64,000 bases of DNA from Porticoccus hydrocarbonoclasticus MCTG13d (GTDB lineage: Bacteria > Pseudomonadota > Gammaproteobacteria > Pseudomonadales > Porticoccaceae): assembly GCF_000744735.1 (NCBI RefSeq), contig NZ_JQMM01000001.1, forward strand, positions 496,001 to 560,000, read 5' to 3'. Below, in pieces: positions 1-9,329 of the stretch. Every line of letters begins with the position of its first letter. Positions within the stretch are counted from its first letter, which is position 1. The translations under genes were made by a program, and so were the position numbers. The notes below the pieces were generated by a model, which was not told the DNA's origin, did no database searches, and saw nothing but the letters and a program-made list of their open reading frames with translations.

Positions 1-1
1 G

Positions 2-1237
2 CCCCTCGCTGGCGCAAAAATTCTCGGTTGCATTCATATGACGATTCAGACAGCCGTACTAATCCAGACACTGGAGGCACTGGGAGCCCAGGTGCGCTGG
101 ACATCCTGCAATATCTTTTCCACTCAGGATCACGCTGCCGCAGCTGTTGCAGCAAATGGTACGCCGGTTTTTGCCTGGAAAGGTGAAACAGAAGAAGAGT
201 ACGAATGGTGCCTGGAACAGCAAATTCTCAAGGAGGGTTCTCCCTGGGAAGCGAATATGATTCTGGATGATGGCGGCGATCTCACCGCCATGCTTCATGA
301 AAAGTTTCCTCAGGTGCTCAAGGGAGTGCATGGCGTTACTGAAGAAACTACGACCGGCGTGCACCGTCTCTACGAGATGCTGAAAAAGGGTGAACTTAAA
401 ATACCTGCCATCAATGTCAATGACTCCGTGACCAAGTCGAAAAATGACAATAAATACGGGTGTCGTCACAGCCTCAATGATGCGCTGAAACGCGCCACTG
501 ACCATTTACTGTCTGGCAAGAAAGCACTGGTGATTGGATACGGTGATGTGGGCAAGGGCTCTGCCCAGTCGCTCCGTCAGGAAGGCATGATCGTCAAGGT
601 GACCGAAATAGACCCGATCTGCGCCATGCAGGCCTGCATGGACGGTTTCGAGGTCGTCTCTCCCTATCTAGAAGGGAATCCCGAAAATGGGGTTAATTCA
701 GCGTTGTTAGCAACGACAGACCTGCTCGTCACCTGCACCGGGAACTACAATGTTTGCGATGCCGACATTCTTCACGCGCTGAAATCCGGTTGCGTTGTTT
801 GCAACATCGGTCACTTTGACAATGAAATCGACACCAGTTACATGCGCAAAAACTGGCTGTGGGAGGAAATCAAACCCCAAGTTCATAAAGTTTATCGAAA
901 CCGTGACACCAATGACCACCTGTTGCTGCTCTCTGAGGGCCGACTGGTAAACCTTGGCAATGCCACCGGTCACCCGAGTCGTATCATGGATGGCTCTTTT
1001 GCCAATCAGGTTCTGGCCCAAATTCACTTATATCAGCAAAAATTTGCCGACTGCGACCAGTCTACAAGACAGGCCTTGTTGCGCGTTGAGGTATTACCCA
1101 AGAAGTTAGACGAAGAGGTGGCTGCCCACATGGTGTCCGGCTTTGGCGGTGTACTGACAAAGCTGAAACCCACACAAGCTGCCTATATCAATGTGCCACT
1201 AGATGGGCCATTCAAGGAAGACAGTTACCGTTATTGA
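2..1237 (+). CDS. ahcY: S-adenosylhomocysteine hydrolase (5' end outside window)
   Basis: The enzyme splits S-adenosylhomocysteine into adenosine and homocysteine in the cytosol, which clears the inhibitor of methyltransferases and feeds methionine synthesis. The reading frame is open from base 2, and the residues before the ATG at 38 ([12 protein letters not shown]) are the conserved family N-terminus, so that ATG is internal and the gene starts before the window. The NAD-binding motif [14 protein letters not shown] and the usual C-terminal end DSYRY are present. About 411 residues are visible, close to the bacterial length of 430-470. metF follows after 48 bases, which fits a methyl-cycle operon. 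Any riboswitch would lie upstream of the window. Confidence 0.97.
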   Translation, partial: PLAGAKILGCIHMTIQTAVLIQTLEALGAQVRWTSCNIFSTQDHAAAAVAANGTPVFAWKGETEEEYEWCLEQQILKEGSPWEANMILDDGGDLTAMLHEKFPQVLKGVHGVTEETTTGVHRLYEMLKKGELKIPAINVNDSVTKSKNDNKYGCRHSLNDALKRATDHLLSGKKALVIGYGDVGKGSAQSLRQEGMIVKVTEIDPICAMQACMDGFEVVSPYLEGNPENGVNSALLATTDLLVTCTGNYNVCDADILHALKSGCVVCNIGHFDNEIDTSYMRKNWLWEEIKPQVHKVYRNRDTNDHLLLLSEGRLVNLGNATGHPSRIMDGSFANQVLAQIHLYQQKFADCDQSTRQALLRVEVLPKKLDEEVAAHMVSGFGGVLTKLKPTQAAYINVPLDGPFKEDSYRY

Positions 1238-1285
1238 TTACTGGATCAGCAAATTTTTCATTGCCGTAGGGATAATTGATCAGCC

Positions 1286-2131
1286 ATGAATGATCGACAT
1301 TTAAGTTTTGAATTTTTTCCACCGAAAACACCTGAAGGACGCGAAAAACTGCGCTTTGTACACAGTCAGCTGGCCCGGTTCAATCCCGAGTTTTTCTCTG
1401 TGACCTATGGTGCGGGAGGCTCCACGCGTGACCACACCCGGGATATCGTTCTTGAAATAAACCGGGCCGGTTCAAATGCCACGCCACACCTATCCTTTGG
1501 CGGGGACAGCAAGCAATCGGTTTTATCCCTGCTGGAAACTTACCGTGAAGCTGGCATACGCCGTATCGTAGCCTTGCGTGGTGATCTACCCTCTGGCATG
1601 GGCGGCTCAACACAACTCGTCTATGCCAATGAATTGGTTCAGTTTATTCGTGAACATTTCGGTGATACGTTTGAATTGCTTGTAGCGGCCTACCCGGAGA
1701 TTCATCCTGAAGCCGAAAGCTATAAGAAAGACATTTATTGGCTCGGCCAAAAATTTTTGGCGGGGGCGAGTCGTGGTATCACCCAATATTTTTATAACAT
1801 TGATGCATATTTTTATTTCCGCGATCAGTGCCTTGCAGCGGGGATTCAGAGCCCGATAATCCCCGGTATTATGCCAATTACCAATTATCAGAACCTTATC
1901 CGTTTCTCCGATAATTGTGGTGCCGATGTGCCCCGTTGGATCAGACAACAATTGAAATCCTATGGTACGGATGCTGCCAGTATTCGTGCTTTTGGCCTGG
2001 ATGTTGTCTCCCGGCTTTGCGAAAAACTTTTGGCGGAAGGAGCACCCGGTCTACATTTTTATACTATGAACCAGGCTGACACCTGCACGACTTTATGCCG
2101 TAATTTAGGATTCCCCATAACAGATGCGTGA
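1286..2131 (+). CDS. metF: 5,10-methylenetetrahydrofolate reductase
   Basis: This flavoprotein reduces 5,10-methylene-THF to 5-methyl-THF, the methyl donor for methionine synthase. The 281-residue protein opens with the family signature SFEFFPPKTPEG (residues 7-18), which contains the catalytic glutamate region, and has the RGDLP motif near residue 99 that contacts the flavin. Its length matches the 275-296 residue bacterial MetF. It lies 48 bases after ahcY and overlaps rsmE by 8 bases, so the three genes are probably cotranscribed. Pairing with ahcY places it in the activated-methyl cycle. Confidence 0.96.
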   Translation: MNDRHLSFEFFPPKTPEGREKLRFVHSQLARFNPEFFSVTYGAGGSTRDHTRDIVLEINRAGSNATPHLSFGGDSKQSVLSLLETYREAGIRRIVALRGDLPSGMGGSTQLVYANELVQFIREHFGDTFELLVAAYPEIHPEAESYKKDIYWLGQKFLAGASRGITQYFYNIDAYFYFRDQCLAAGIQSPIIPGIMPITNYQNLIRFSDNCGADVPRWIRQQLKSYGTDAASIRAFGLDVVSRLCEKLLAEGAPGLHFYTMNQADTCTTLCRNLGFPITDA

Positions 2132-2858
2132 TATCAGAGTATTCATTGACCAACCTCTGACGGCAGATACTGAAATAGTGCTTGAGGAACACAGTGCACA
2201 TCATTTGACCGTAGTGTTGCGCCTCAAGGCAGGAGCCAAGATTGTTCTATTTAATGGAACTGGTGGGGAATACAAGGCCACGCTGGGCCAAATCACTGGC
2301 AAACATGTCCGCGCTTTAATCTCCGATTTCACAGACACCAACAGACAATCACCCCTGTATATTTCACTCGGCATAGGCTTGTCTCGCGGTGATCGTATGG
2401 ACTGGGTTATTCAAAAAGCAACGGAAGTTGGTGTTGCTGAAATTACACCGCTTTTTACTGCTCGCAGCGAGGTTCGCCTCAAGGGTGATCGTGCTGATAA
2501 AAAAATCCGGCACTGGCGCAAGATAGCCATTAATGCCTGCGAGCAAAGCTACAGAAATATCCCTCCCATAATTAACGCTCCGACATCTCCCGACCTCTGG
2601 TTTCACTCTTTAGCTACGGACAAAAAATTTGTGATGCATCACCGCAGCGAAAAAACTGTGACTGACCTCCGCAGCCAGCAAGTTAGTAGTACCGCGTTAC
2701 TCATAGGTCCAGAGGGCGGACTCACAGACGCTGAGATATCATCATCACTGCATAGTGGTTTTGAACCACTAACAATAGGTCCTCGTGTCTTGCGGACCGA
2801 AACAGCGCCCATCGTCGCAATCACGCTGCTGCAATCTCTTTGGGGAGATTTCAGCTGA
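2124..2858 (+). CDS. rsmE: 16S rRNA (uracil-1498 N3)-methyltransferase RsmE
   Basis: RsmE methylates U1498 of 16S rRNA using SAM. The 244-residue protein has an N-terminal PUA-like part and a C-terminal SPOUT trefoil-knot domain. The knot signature LLIGPEGGLTDAEI and the closing motif GPRVLRTETAP are both intact. The start overlaps the end of metF by 8 bases, which implies translational coupling. The link to ahcY and metF is through SAM supply, which is an inference; in many gammaproteobacteria rsmE sits next to gshB instead. Confidence 0.94.
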   Translation: MRDIRVFIDQPLTADTEIVLEEHSAHHLTVVLRLKAGAKIVLFNGTGGEYKATLGQITGKHVRALISDFTDTNRQSPLYISLGIGLSRGDRMDWVIQKATEVGVAEITPLFTARSEVRLKGDRADKKIRHWRKIAINACEQSYRNIPPIINAPTSPDLWFHSLATDKKFVMHHRSEKTVTDLRSQQVSSTALLIGPEGGLTDAEISSSLHSGFEPLTIGPRVLRTETAPIVAITLLQSLWGDFS

Positions 2859-2919
2859 CAGACACTCTTTTGCAGCCTATAAATCTCAGTGTGGTTTCCT
2901 CTCGTATATATATCATCCA

Positions 2920-2949
2920 CAAAAAACGCTGATCAGTTTTGATCAGCGT
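2920..2949 (-). terminator. Rho-independent terminator after secB
   Basis: A perfect 10 bp stem (acgctgatca, 2926-2935, with tgatcagcgt, 2940-2949) closes a 4-base loop. On the minus strand it is followed by a run of six T, and it lies about 65 bases after the secB stop. On the plus strand there is no T run, so it serves secB rather than rsmE, although the hairpin may slow both. Confidence 0.8.
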
Positions 2950-3012
2950 CCACGACATTGTATTCCAATGGATCTACTACACAACAATATAATTTGAGGC
3001 CTTAGCCCCTAG

Positions 3013-3459
3013 TTATTGAGCAAGTTGTGCTTTTTTGTCTTTATACAATGCATCAAAGTTGACCGGTGCCAACATGAGAGGAGGGAAACCGCCCTTCAGC
3101 AGCATATGGTCTACAGTCTCACGCAAGTAAGGAAACATAATAGCCGGGCATGCCGAACCCAATGCCTCTTCAAGACGCTCATCTGGGAAGTTGCCAATCA
3201 AAAACGAAGCAGCCTGATCAATCTCTAAACGAAAAGCAATTTGCTCTGCATTTTTTGCCGTAATTGAAATCGACAGAATCACTTCATACCTGTCTTCTTC
3301 GAGTTTCTGGTCCTTGATATCAAGATCCAGAGTCACTTCTGGTTTCCAGTCCGTCTTAAATACAGAAGCAGGATTGGGTGCTTCATAGTCATTTTTCTTC
3401 AGATAAATCTTCTGCATTGAAAAATGTGGCGTCGTTTGCGCTTTTTCATTCTGAGACAT
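3013..3459 (-). CDS. secB: Protein-export chaperone SecB
   Basis: SecB binds unfolded precursors in the cytosol and hands them to SecA for export. The 148-residue protein shows the family's conserved stretches: QKIYLKKNDYEAPNP near the N-terminus, the acidic patch EIDQAASFLI, and the C-terminal GGFPPLMLAPVNFDALY. The frame extends upstream to 3504, but I choose the ATG at 3459: it gives the normal MSQNE-type start and has an AGAGG ribosome site 7 bases upstream. The gene stands alone, without the grxC or gpsA neighbours common in enterobacteria, and has its own terminator. Confidence 0.95.
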   Translation of the reverse strand: MSQNEKAQTTPHFSMQKIYLKKNDYEAPNPASVFKTDWKPEVTLDLDIKDQKLEEDRYEVILSISITAKNAEQIAFRLEIDQAASFLIGNFPDERLEEALGSACPAIMFPYLRETVDHMLLKGGFPPLMLAPVNFDALYKDKKAQLAQ

Positions 3460-3693
3460 ATTTTTTCCTCTGTATGTCGCACAGGATAACAGATCACCAA
3501 ACAAACATGCGCAGCCTGTTTATTGTGTCATCGATACCTTTTTTGAATAGTCTGCCGGCCCGATACAATTCAGATCGAGTTTCAGGCGGCGTAAAAGGGG
3601 GAGTGTAATACATTTGCCAGCCAACCAATATCCTAACAGTCAGCGCATCACTTTTATCGTAGAAACTTCTAACTAAAATTTTATACCAGACAT

Positions 3694-3722
3694 AAAAAAG
3701 GTCCCGGCCAAAGGCCGGGACC
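3694..3722 (-). terminator. Rho-independent terminator of the acx operon
   Basis: A perfect 10 bp GC-rich stem (ggtcccggcc, 3700-3709, with ggccgggacc, 3713-3722) has a 3-base loop. On the minus strand it is followed by six T. It starts 8 bases after the acxC stop and closes the acxABC transcript before secB. Confidence 0.9.
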
Positions 3723-3730
3723 CAGCACCA

Positions 3731-4231
3731 TTAGATCTTAGCCGGTGCAGGCATATCCAACCATTCGAAGAAAGTCTTCAGGTCAGGCTGAATATCATGC
3801 ATAACAGGGTACCAAGGAGTTGGTGCTTCCACATCATGCATAATACCGCACGACGGGCAGTAGTACTCACGGTATACCTGCCAGTTGGTGTCCGGAGCCA
3901 TCAACTCTGGATAAACTTCTTTCATCTTTTCCACATTGTCACGCACATAAATCAATGCGTTAAGTTTCCAGTTTTTGCTGTAATGACCAAATTCATGGCC
4001 ACAATCGCACTTGATGAGGATTTCCTGATCTTTGGAGGACTCAACAATGTTCAGGTGAGGACCAACGGCCAGAAGGATTTTGTCATCATAGGAAACATTT
4101 TCCTGGAGCACTTCCATGTACAGTTTGTAACGAGCTTCGTCTTTCGGCATGGACAGCATCAGGTGAACTGTATCCCAATCCAGAGTGCCTTTGACCAGGT
4201 CACTAACCTGCTTCTTAGTGTAAGTAGACAT
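3731..4231 (-). CDS. acxC: Acetone carboxylase gamma subunit
   Basis: This is the small subunit of the alpha2-beta2-gamma2 acetone carboxylase, which turns acetone, bicarbonate and ATP into acetoacetate. The 166-residue protein matches the known gamma subunit size (about 168). It has two cysteine pairs, CDC at residues 75-77 and CPSC at 125-128, which look like a four-cysteine zinc site; that use is inferred. This subunit is what separates acetone carboxylase from hydantoinase and oxoprolinase, which have only the two large subunits. It is the last gene of the operon and is followed at once by a terminator. Confidence 0.94.
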   Translation of the reverse strand: MSTYTKKQVSDLVKGTLDWDTVHLMLSMPKDEARYKLYMEVLQENVSYDDKILLAVGPHLNIVESSKDQEILIKCDCGHEFGHYSKNWKLNALIYVRDNVEKMKEVYPELMAPDTNWQVYREYYCPSCGIMHDVEAPTPWYPVMHDIQPDLKTFFEWLDMPAPAKI

Positions 4232-4318
4232 AACTAAACTCTCTTATATTCTGTCAATTCGTCAAGTGATAGGGTGAACCACCGAAGTGGCCACCCTGCT
4301 CATAGGCAGATTAATACC

Positions 4319-6646
4319 TTATTCTTCTACCATGATCACTGGATGGACGTCGGGCAGGTCACCAATATCAATATTGTGTCTTGCACCGTACATCGGGGTA
4401 CCCAGCTCTTCTTCAGGCAGTTCCCAATCAGCAGGAAGATCCCAGAATTCCTTGAATTCGGCAAGGAATTTGGCTGACAGATAGAAGCTTGACGCAAACA
4501 TCTGCTGGACTGCCAAAGATGCATCTTTATCGATGATCCTGGCGCGCTCTGTTTCCATCCACTCACGCACTGGAACACCGCGGCCAATACGTTCTTTGCG
4601 GATTTCAGCCTGACGAGCTTTGGTTTTCGCTGCATCAATGGTGTAAACACCTTCGTCATCTTTGGTGAACACTGCACCGTAGATTTTTACAGCGAACTCT
4701 TCCATCAGGAAGTTTTGGTTAAGGTCTTCCTGGATAGAAGAAATTTCACGATCCAGCGGATCACCAAAACCAGGGCCACCGCGCAGATAGTTCAGGTACA
4801 GGTCACCATTATCGAACATGTCTTCAGTGGTAATACACTGCTTGTCACGCTTAACAATAGCATCCGGGCCGAGGTGTTTTTCGTATTCACAGAGTGAAGG
4901 ATCACGATCCTGACCAAGTGGCAGAGATTTACCTTCGGCGATACGCTCTTTCAAGCCTGTGTTATGAGCCTCAAAACGGTAGCCGGTAGCTGACGGATAA
5001 CCACCCATCAGGCCCCAGTCACTGTTCATGTACCCATTGCCCATGAAGAACATGGTCCAGTCAGCCGAGTTCCAAACCATACGCAGGGTTTCATAACCCA
5101 GACCACCGCGGTACTTACCATAGCCGCCAGTATTGGTTTTGATACGACGACCCATGTACAACAGCGGTTCAGCCAGTTCCCAGATCTCGATATCACCCAT
5201 GTCACCTTCAGGGTTCCAGATCGCAGCAGCGTGATTCAGGCCATCTTTCATAGCACAGGCACCAGTACCACAAGCCGCAGTTTCGAAGCTGTTAACCGCG
5301 TGAACTTCACCGTCCTGGTTCACACCACCACCTTGCAACCAGTTACAAGGGTTGGAGTTACCGGCGTTAACTTCTTCCAGATAACCGCGGGCGAAGTACG
5401 TACGGCTGATGCCGCGCCACAAGGAGCTCCAAGATGACACCAAGAAGTGCCACGCGTCAGCGTGTGCTGTACGGCGATCCTTCGGGTTGGTCCAGGTTCC
5501 TGCAGGGCAACGGAACTCAGTCGCGTAACGAGGGCCATCGTTAATACGTTCGGTAGGAACCAGAGACTGGGTCATCATTACCCAGATACCGGAGGTGAAC
5601 GCAGTGGGGTTGGTATTATAGGTATGCCAGCCCCAGCGGCTGCAGCCTTCGAAATCAAGGCGCCAGGTGCCATTGGCTTTCACAGTGATTTCACAAGGGG
5701 CGTGCATGATGGAGTCCATTTTTGCAAAAGTGGACGGTACATGGACATCCGGGTGGCTGTAAGGAACGTCGACAAAAGCAACTGTCTTCACTGTACCTGG
5801 CACACACATTGCCTTGATACGCTTAACCAGGCCACGGCGACCGTCTTCAATCACCTCATACATGAATTTTTCGACGGCTTCCACACCTTCTTCTTCAATA
5901 ACTTCAGTAAGCATTTTGCGGATCATGTGGCAGCCGGCAATACGGGTTTTCTCATCGAGAATCCAGTATTTGGTCGTACGAATATTGCGTTGACTTTCGT
6001 GCAGATAGTCACGCAGAGGGGTATCGTTGATACCTGTTTTGCGACAGCTGATCTGAATGCCATCACCAAAACGCTGGATTTGGCCATTTGACATGGAACC
6101 AGGACCCACGGCACCAGTATCAATTACGTGAGTCATGCCGCCGACCCAACCTCTCAGGTATCCATCATAGAAGATAGGTACGATAGTTGCGATATCACAG
6201 GGGTGAACGTTACCAACCTGACAATCGTTGTTGGTGAACATGTCACCATCGGCGATACCGGGGTTGCTTTCCCAGTCATTCTGAATCATGTATTTGATCG
6301 CTGCACCCATGGTACCCACGTGAATGATGATACCTGTAGAGGTGGCAACACAGTCACCGGCAGGGTTGTACAGGGTAAAGCAAAGTTCACCTTCCTGCTC
6401 AACAATGGGCGATGCGGCAATTTTCTTGGCCACTTCACGAGAGTTAACCAAACCCGCACGAACTTTGGAGAAGATACGCTCGTAACCGATTGGATCTTTG
6501 TCCTTGAATTCGAGGGTTTCGTGACCGTTATAGAAACCAGTTTTGGCTGTACGCTCCTGAATGGCATTACGGTGGTCGTTTAGAGTCAAGCCGCTTTCAA
6601 GCAGTTGACCGTGGGTGTTACCCAACGCATTTTTCATAATAGTCAT
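4319..6646 (-). CDS. acxB: Acetone carboxylase alpha subunit (HyuB family)
   Basis: This is the large subunit carrying the carboxylation site. At 775 residues it equals the roughly 776-residue Xanthobacter protein. The H-x2-D-x21-H pattern at His148, Asp151 and His173 has the same spacing as the manganese ligands I recall for that enzyme (His150, Asp153, His175), so the metal site looks intact. It lies 73 bases after acxA and 87 bases before acxC on the same strand. In the HyuA/HyuB family alone it could be mistaken for N-methylhydantoinase, but the gamma gene and the sigma-54 regulator settle the identity. Confidence 0.95.
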   Translation of the reverse strand: MTIMKNALGNTHGQLLESGLTLNDHRNAIQERTAKTGFYNGHETLEFKDKDPIGYERIFSKVRAGLVNSREVAKKIAASPIVEQEGELCFTLYNPAGDCVATSTGIIIHVGTMGAAIKYMIQNDWESNPGIADGDMFTNNDCQVGNVHPCDIATIVPIFYDGYLRGWVGGMTHVIDTGAVGPGSMSNGQIQRFGDGIQISCRKTGINDTPLRDYLHESQRNIRTTKYWILDEKTRIAGCHMIRKMLTEVIEEEGVEAVEKFMYEVIEDGRRGLVKRIKAMCVPGTVKTVAFVDVPYSHPDVHVPSTFAKMDSIMHAPCEITVKANGTWRLDFEGCSRWGWHTYNTNPTAFTSGIWVMMTQSLVPTERINDGPRYATEFRCPAGTWTNPKDRRTAHADAWHFLVSSWSSLWRGISRTYFARGYLEEVNAGNSNPCNWLQGGGVNQDGEVHAVNSFETAACGTGACAMKDGLNHAAAIWNPEGDMGDIEIWELAEPLLYMGRRIKTNTGGYGKYRGGLGYETLRMVWNSADWTMFFMGNGYMNSDWGLMGGYPSATGYRFEAHNTGLKERIAEGKSLPLGQDRDPSLCEYEKHLGPDAIVKRDKQCITTEDMFDNGDLYLNYLRGGPGFGDPLDREISSIQEDLNQNFLMEEFAVKIYGAVFTKDDEGVYTIDAAKTKARQAEIRKERIGRGVPVREWMETERARIIDKDASLAVQQMFASSFYLSAKFLAEFKEFWDLPADWELPEEELGTPMYGARHNIDIGDLPDVHPVIMVEE

Positions 6647-6719
6647 AATTATTCCTCTGTATCTTTTTCGTCTATGTAATCGACGTTAGCAGTTATCTTT
6701 AGTAGATATTCGCTATTTA

Positions 6720-8861
6720 TTAAACCTCGATCAGGTGGAACAGACGGTGTCCATCCAACCAGGTTTCAAAACCAGTCGGGATTACATATGTAGTTGCATC
6801 AGACTCAATAACTGCTGGCCCGGTAATTCTGTTGCCTGGCAACAGGGTTTCCATTTTGTAGAGTTTTGCAGTAACCCATTTACGACCATAGTAGAACGGA
6901 CGCTCTCCAATTACTGCTTCAGCTGGAGGATTCGGACCGGCATCTGGTTCAGAAGGAATGCTTGGCTTCTTGGTTTCAACAGATCCACGCATGATAGCAG
7001 CAGTCACACCAAACCCAAGCTCAGGAGAACGAGCAGCGTCGGCATATACCCGGCCATAGGTTTCATCAAAAGTGGCAACCAGCTTATCCCAGTCTTCCGG
7101 AGAACCGATATCAGAAAGTGGTGAGCTCATTTCCAGGTCGTTCAGCTGACCCAGATACTGCATGCGGTAACCGGGGGTGAGTGTGACGTCATCTTCGGTA
7201 AACCCGTTAATCTTGAACTCTTCCATTACTTTGTCTGCCAGCTCTTTCCAGCAAGCACCCAAGGTGTTCACAGCTTCCTGCTTTTCGGCAGTTGTCGAGT
7301 CTTTGGTGATACCGATATCTGTACTCTTATCATAGCGGTATTCAAAGTCTGCAGTAGCACAACCAAATGCAGAGAAACCAGCAGCCCAAGCAGGAACGAT
7401 AGTTTCTTTAAAGCCGAGACCCATGGTATAGCCATAGGCGTGAACCGGACCACCACCACCGTATGAGAAGCATACGAAGTCACTGGGGCTGTAGCCCTTG
7501 GCACTGATCATAGCGCGCAAATGCTGACGCAAGGAAAGGTCAAGCAGCTCAATCACACCAGCAGCCGCATCTTCCAGAGACATACCGAGGGGATCAGCGA
7601 TCTGTTCTTTGACGCACTGCTTAGCACGTGGAACGTCCAGCTCAAGAATACCGCCGAGGAAGTTATCGGGGTTCAGGTAGCCCAAGATGATGTGACAGTC
7701 AGTTACAGACACTGTGTCAACACCACCGGCAGGCCAGCAAGTACCAACGCGATAACCGGCACTGTCAGGGCCGAGTTTCAGGGAGTTACTGTAGGGATCG
7801 ATACGAACGAAGCTACCGGCACCCGCACCAATAGTATCCATGGATACCAGCGGCAGAGACAGTACCAGTCGAGCGCAATCGCCGTCCTGATGCATGGACA
7901 CTTTGCCTTTAACAATCAGCGCCATGTCGAAACTGGTACCACCGATGTCAGAACAAGCAACGTTTTCGTAACCGAGCTGCTCAGCGAGGTAACGAGAACC
8001 CATCACACCACCGATAGGACCGGACACCAGTGTACGAGCCAGTTCTTTAGCCTTCCAGCTGATGGTACCGCCGTGGCTGGCCATTACGCGTACGTCATAT
8101 TTAGCACCGACGTCTTTCATGCGCTGGCTAAGGTTAGCCAAAATTTTGCGTGAAGGCTCAGCAGCGTAGGCTTCCAGCAACGTTGTGTTGGTACGGTGAG
8201 TTTCTTTACGAACCGGGTAGTAGTCGACAGAAGCAAATACCGGAATGTTAGAGCCCATCTCTTTGATAACCTCGAGACACACATCGCGAACCGCGCGTTC
8301 ATGTGTACCATTAAGGTAAGAGCTCAGGAAGCTGATCACAATGGCTTTACAGCCTTGCTCGACCAACTCACGGGCAGCTTCACGGGCCTCATGCAGACGA
8401 ACAGGAATTACCACACCGCCTTTGGAGTCAACACGCTCGGTAACACCGCGAGTGTCATGGATGTGCGCCAGAGGCTCATCATAACGGTGAGTGTTGAGGT
8501 GGAGACGGTCTTCAAATGCGTAACCCAGATAACACTGGATAGCACGACCCATGCGATGGAAGTCTTCAAAGCCCTTACTTACGATCAGACCAGTGCGAAG
8601 ACCCTTGCGACCTACAACGCGGTTAAGCATCGCGGTACCAGAGAATACGCAGGTGACCATTTGCGGGAAGACTTCTTCAGGAGTTGTGTCCCAGTGAGCC
8701 AGTGCATCAACACTGGACGTCAGCACCGCGTTGGCTTCATCGACGTCACTTTGTGCTTTACCGACGACGAAGGTGCCATCTGCACGCACAAAAAAAGTAT
8801 CGGTCATCGTGCCACCGGCATCGATACCCAGAACTTCAACGGGATTGGTTAAATCATTCAA
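6720..8861 (-). CDS. acxA: Acetone carboxylase beta subunit (HyuA family ATPase)
   Basis: This subunit uses ATP to make phosphorylated acetone and bicarbonate intermediates for the alpha subunit. The 713-residue protein (Xanthobacter beta is about 717) belongs to the HyuA/ASKHA fold. The first phosphate-binding loop, GIDAGGTMTDTFF, is at residues 13-25, and a second glycine-rich loop, CSDIGGTSFDMAL, is in the middle. It is the first gene of the operon, with an untranslated leader of about 105 bases below a sigma-54 promoter. Codon use and base composition resemble the flanking genes, so there is no sign of recent transfer. Confidence 0.94.
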   Translation of the reverse strand: MNDLTNPVEVLGIDAGGTMTDTFFVRADGTFVVGKAQSDVDEANAVLTSSVDALAHWDTTPEEVFPQMVTCVFSGTAMLNRVVGRKGLRTGLIVSKGFEDFHRMGRAIQCYLGYAFEDRLHLNTHRYDEPLAHIHDTRGVTERVDSKGGVVIPVRLHEAREAARELVEQGCKAIVISFLSSYLNGTHERAVRDVCLEVIKEMGSNIPVFASVDYYPVRKETHRTNTTLLEAYAAEPSRKILANLSQRMKDVGAKYDVRVMASHGGTISWKAKELARTLVSGPIGGVMGSRYLAEQLGYENVACSDIGGTSFDMALIVKGKVSMHQDGDCARLVLSLPLVSMDTIGAGAGSFVRIDPYSNSLKLGPDSAGYRVGTCWPAGGVDTVSVTDCHIILGYLNPDNFLGGILELDVPRAKQCVKEQIADPLGMSLEDAAAGVIELLDLSLRQHLRAMISAKGYSPSDFVCFSYGGGGPVHAYGYTMGLGFKETIVPAWAAGFSAFGCATADFEYRYDKSTDIGITKDSTTAEKQEAVNTLGACWKELADKVMEEFKINGFTEDDVTLTPGYRMQYLGQLNDLEMSSPLSDIGSPEDWDKLVATFDETYGRVYADAARSPELGFGVTAAIMRGSVETKKPSIPSEPDAGPNPPAEAVIGERPFYYGRKWVTAKLYKMETLLPGNRITGPAVIESDATTYVIPTGFETWLDGHRLFHLIEV

Positions 8862-8976
8862 GTGTATATCCTCTTATGTTGATTACTTCTACCCCTGCCC
8901 ACCTTAATTTGATTTGCTTTTTATAGTTAATACTACAAATCATTCGTGGACTGAGGAGCCCTCGCATACGACTATA

Positions 8977-8991
8977 GCAATAGCCGTGCCA
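8977..8991 (-). promoter_or_regulatory. Sigma-54 promoter of acxABC
   Basis: Read on the minus strand this is TGGCACGGCTATTGC, a full match to the -24/-12 consensus TGGCAC-N5-TTGC. It lies about 115 bases upstream of the acxA start, and transcription would begin near 8966. The divergent neighbour encodes a sigma-54 activator, so the site and its regulator agree. Confidence 0.9.
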
Positions 8992-9058
8992 ATAAAAATT
9001 TATTGTTAAATTTTATTATGTTATAAGAAATATCAAATTAATGTTTGGCAGAAATCGA

Positions 9059-9284
9059 CTATAATCGTTCGAATATCAGTCGCCGGCCGGACATTAATCG
9101 AACTGGATTAAAACACGGCTTAATGGTTCATGTCTACGATATTGCTGACTATGTAGACCCTCTGGCCAATAGAAAACAAGGCGTTAGTGCCGCCTGGGCC
9201 ATTATTGCAAACCAATTGTAATTGTATGACTTGCAAGTGATTATATTTAATGAGGCCTAAAATGCAGAAACGTCCTATAATCGT
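9059..9284. promoter_or_regulatory. Candidate AcxR enhancer region between acxA and acxR
   Basis: The 468-base gap between acxA and acxR contains no gene. Beyond the sigma-54 promoter it holds an exact 10-base direct repeat, CTATAATCGT, at 9059-9068 and 9275-9284. The first copy lies inside an inverted repeat (CGACT...AGTCG, 9057-9083). A second inverted repeat, GTCTAC/GTAGAC (9132-9137 and 9153-9158), has half-sites 21 bases apart, two helix turns. These lie 70-300 bases upstream of the sigma-54 promoter, where activator sites are expected. Their binding by AcxR is inferred. Confidence 0.45.
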
Positions 9285-9329
9285 ACAACGACTATTTTCA
9301 TAATAACAACCCGGTGAGATAAGAGTGTC

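Noticed and set aside
38-40. ATG at 38 as the ahcY start
   Set aside because: The frame is open from base 2 and the residues before the ATG are conserved AhcY sequence, so the gene is cut by the window edge.
2926-2949. Terminator of rsmE on the plus strand
   Set aside because: The T run is only on the minus-strand side, so it is assigned to secB.
5447-6583. Plus-strand frames opposite acxB
   Set aside because: They are antisense shadows of a clearly conserved gene and have no ribosome site or family features.
4319-8861. The two large genes as N-methylhydantoinase or oxoprolinase
   Set aside because: A gamma-subunit gene, a sigma-54 promoter and an AcxR regulator are present, and the subunit lengths match acetone carboxylase.
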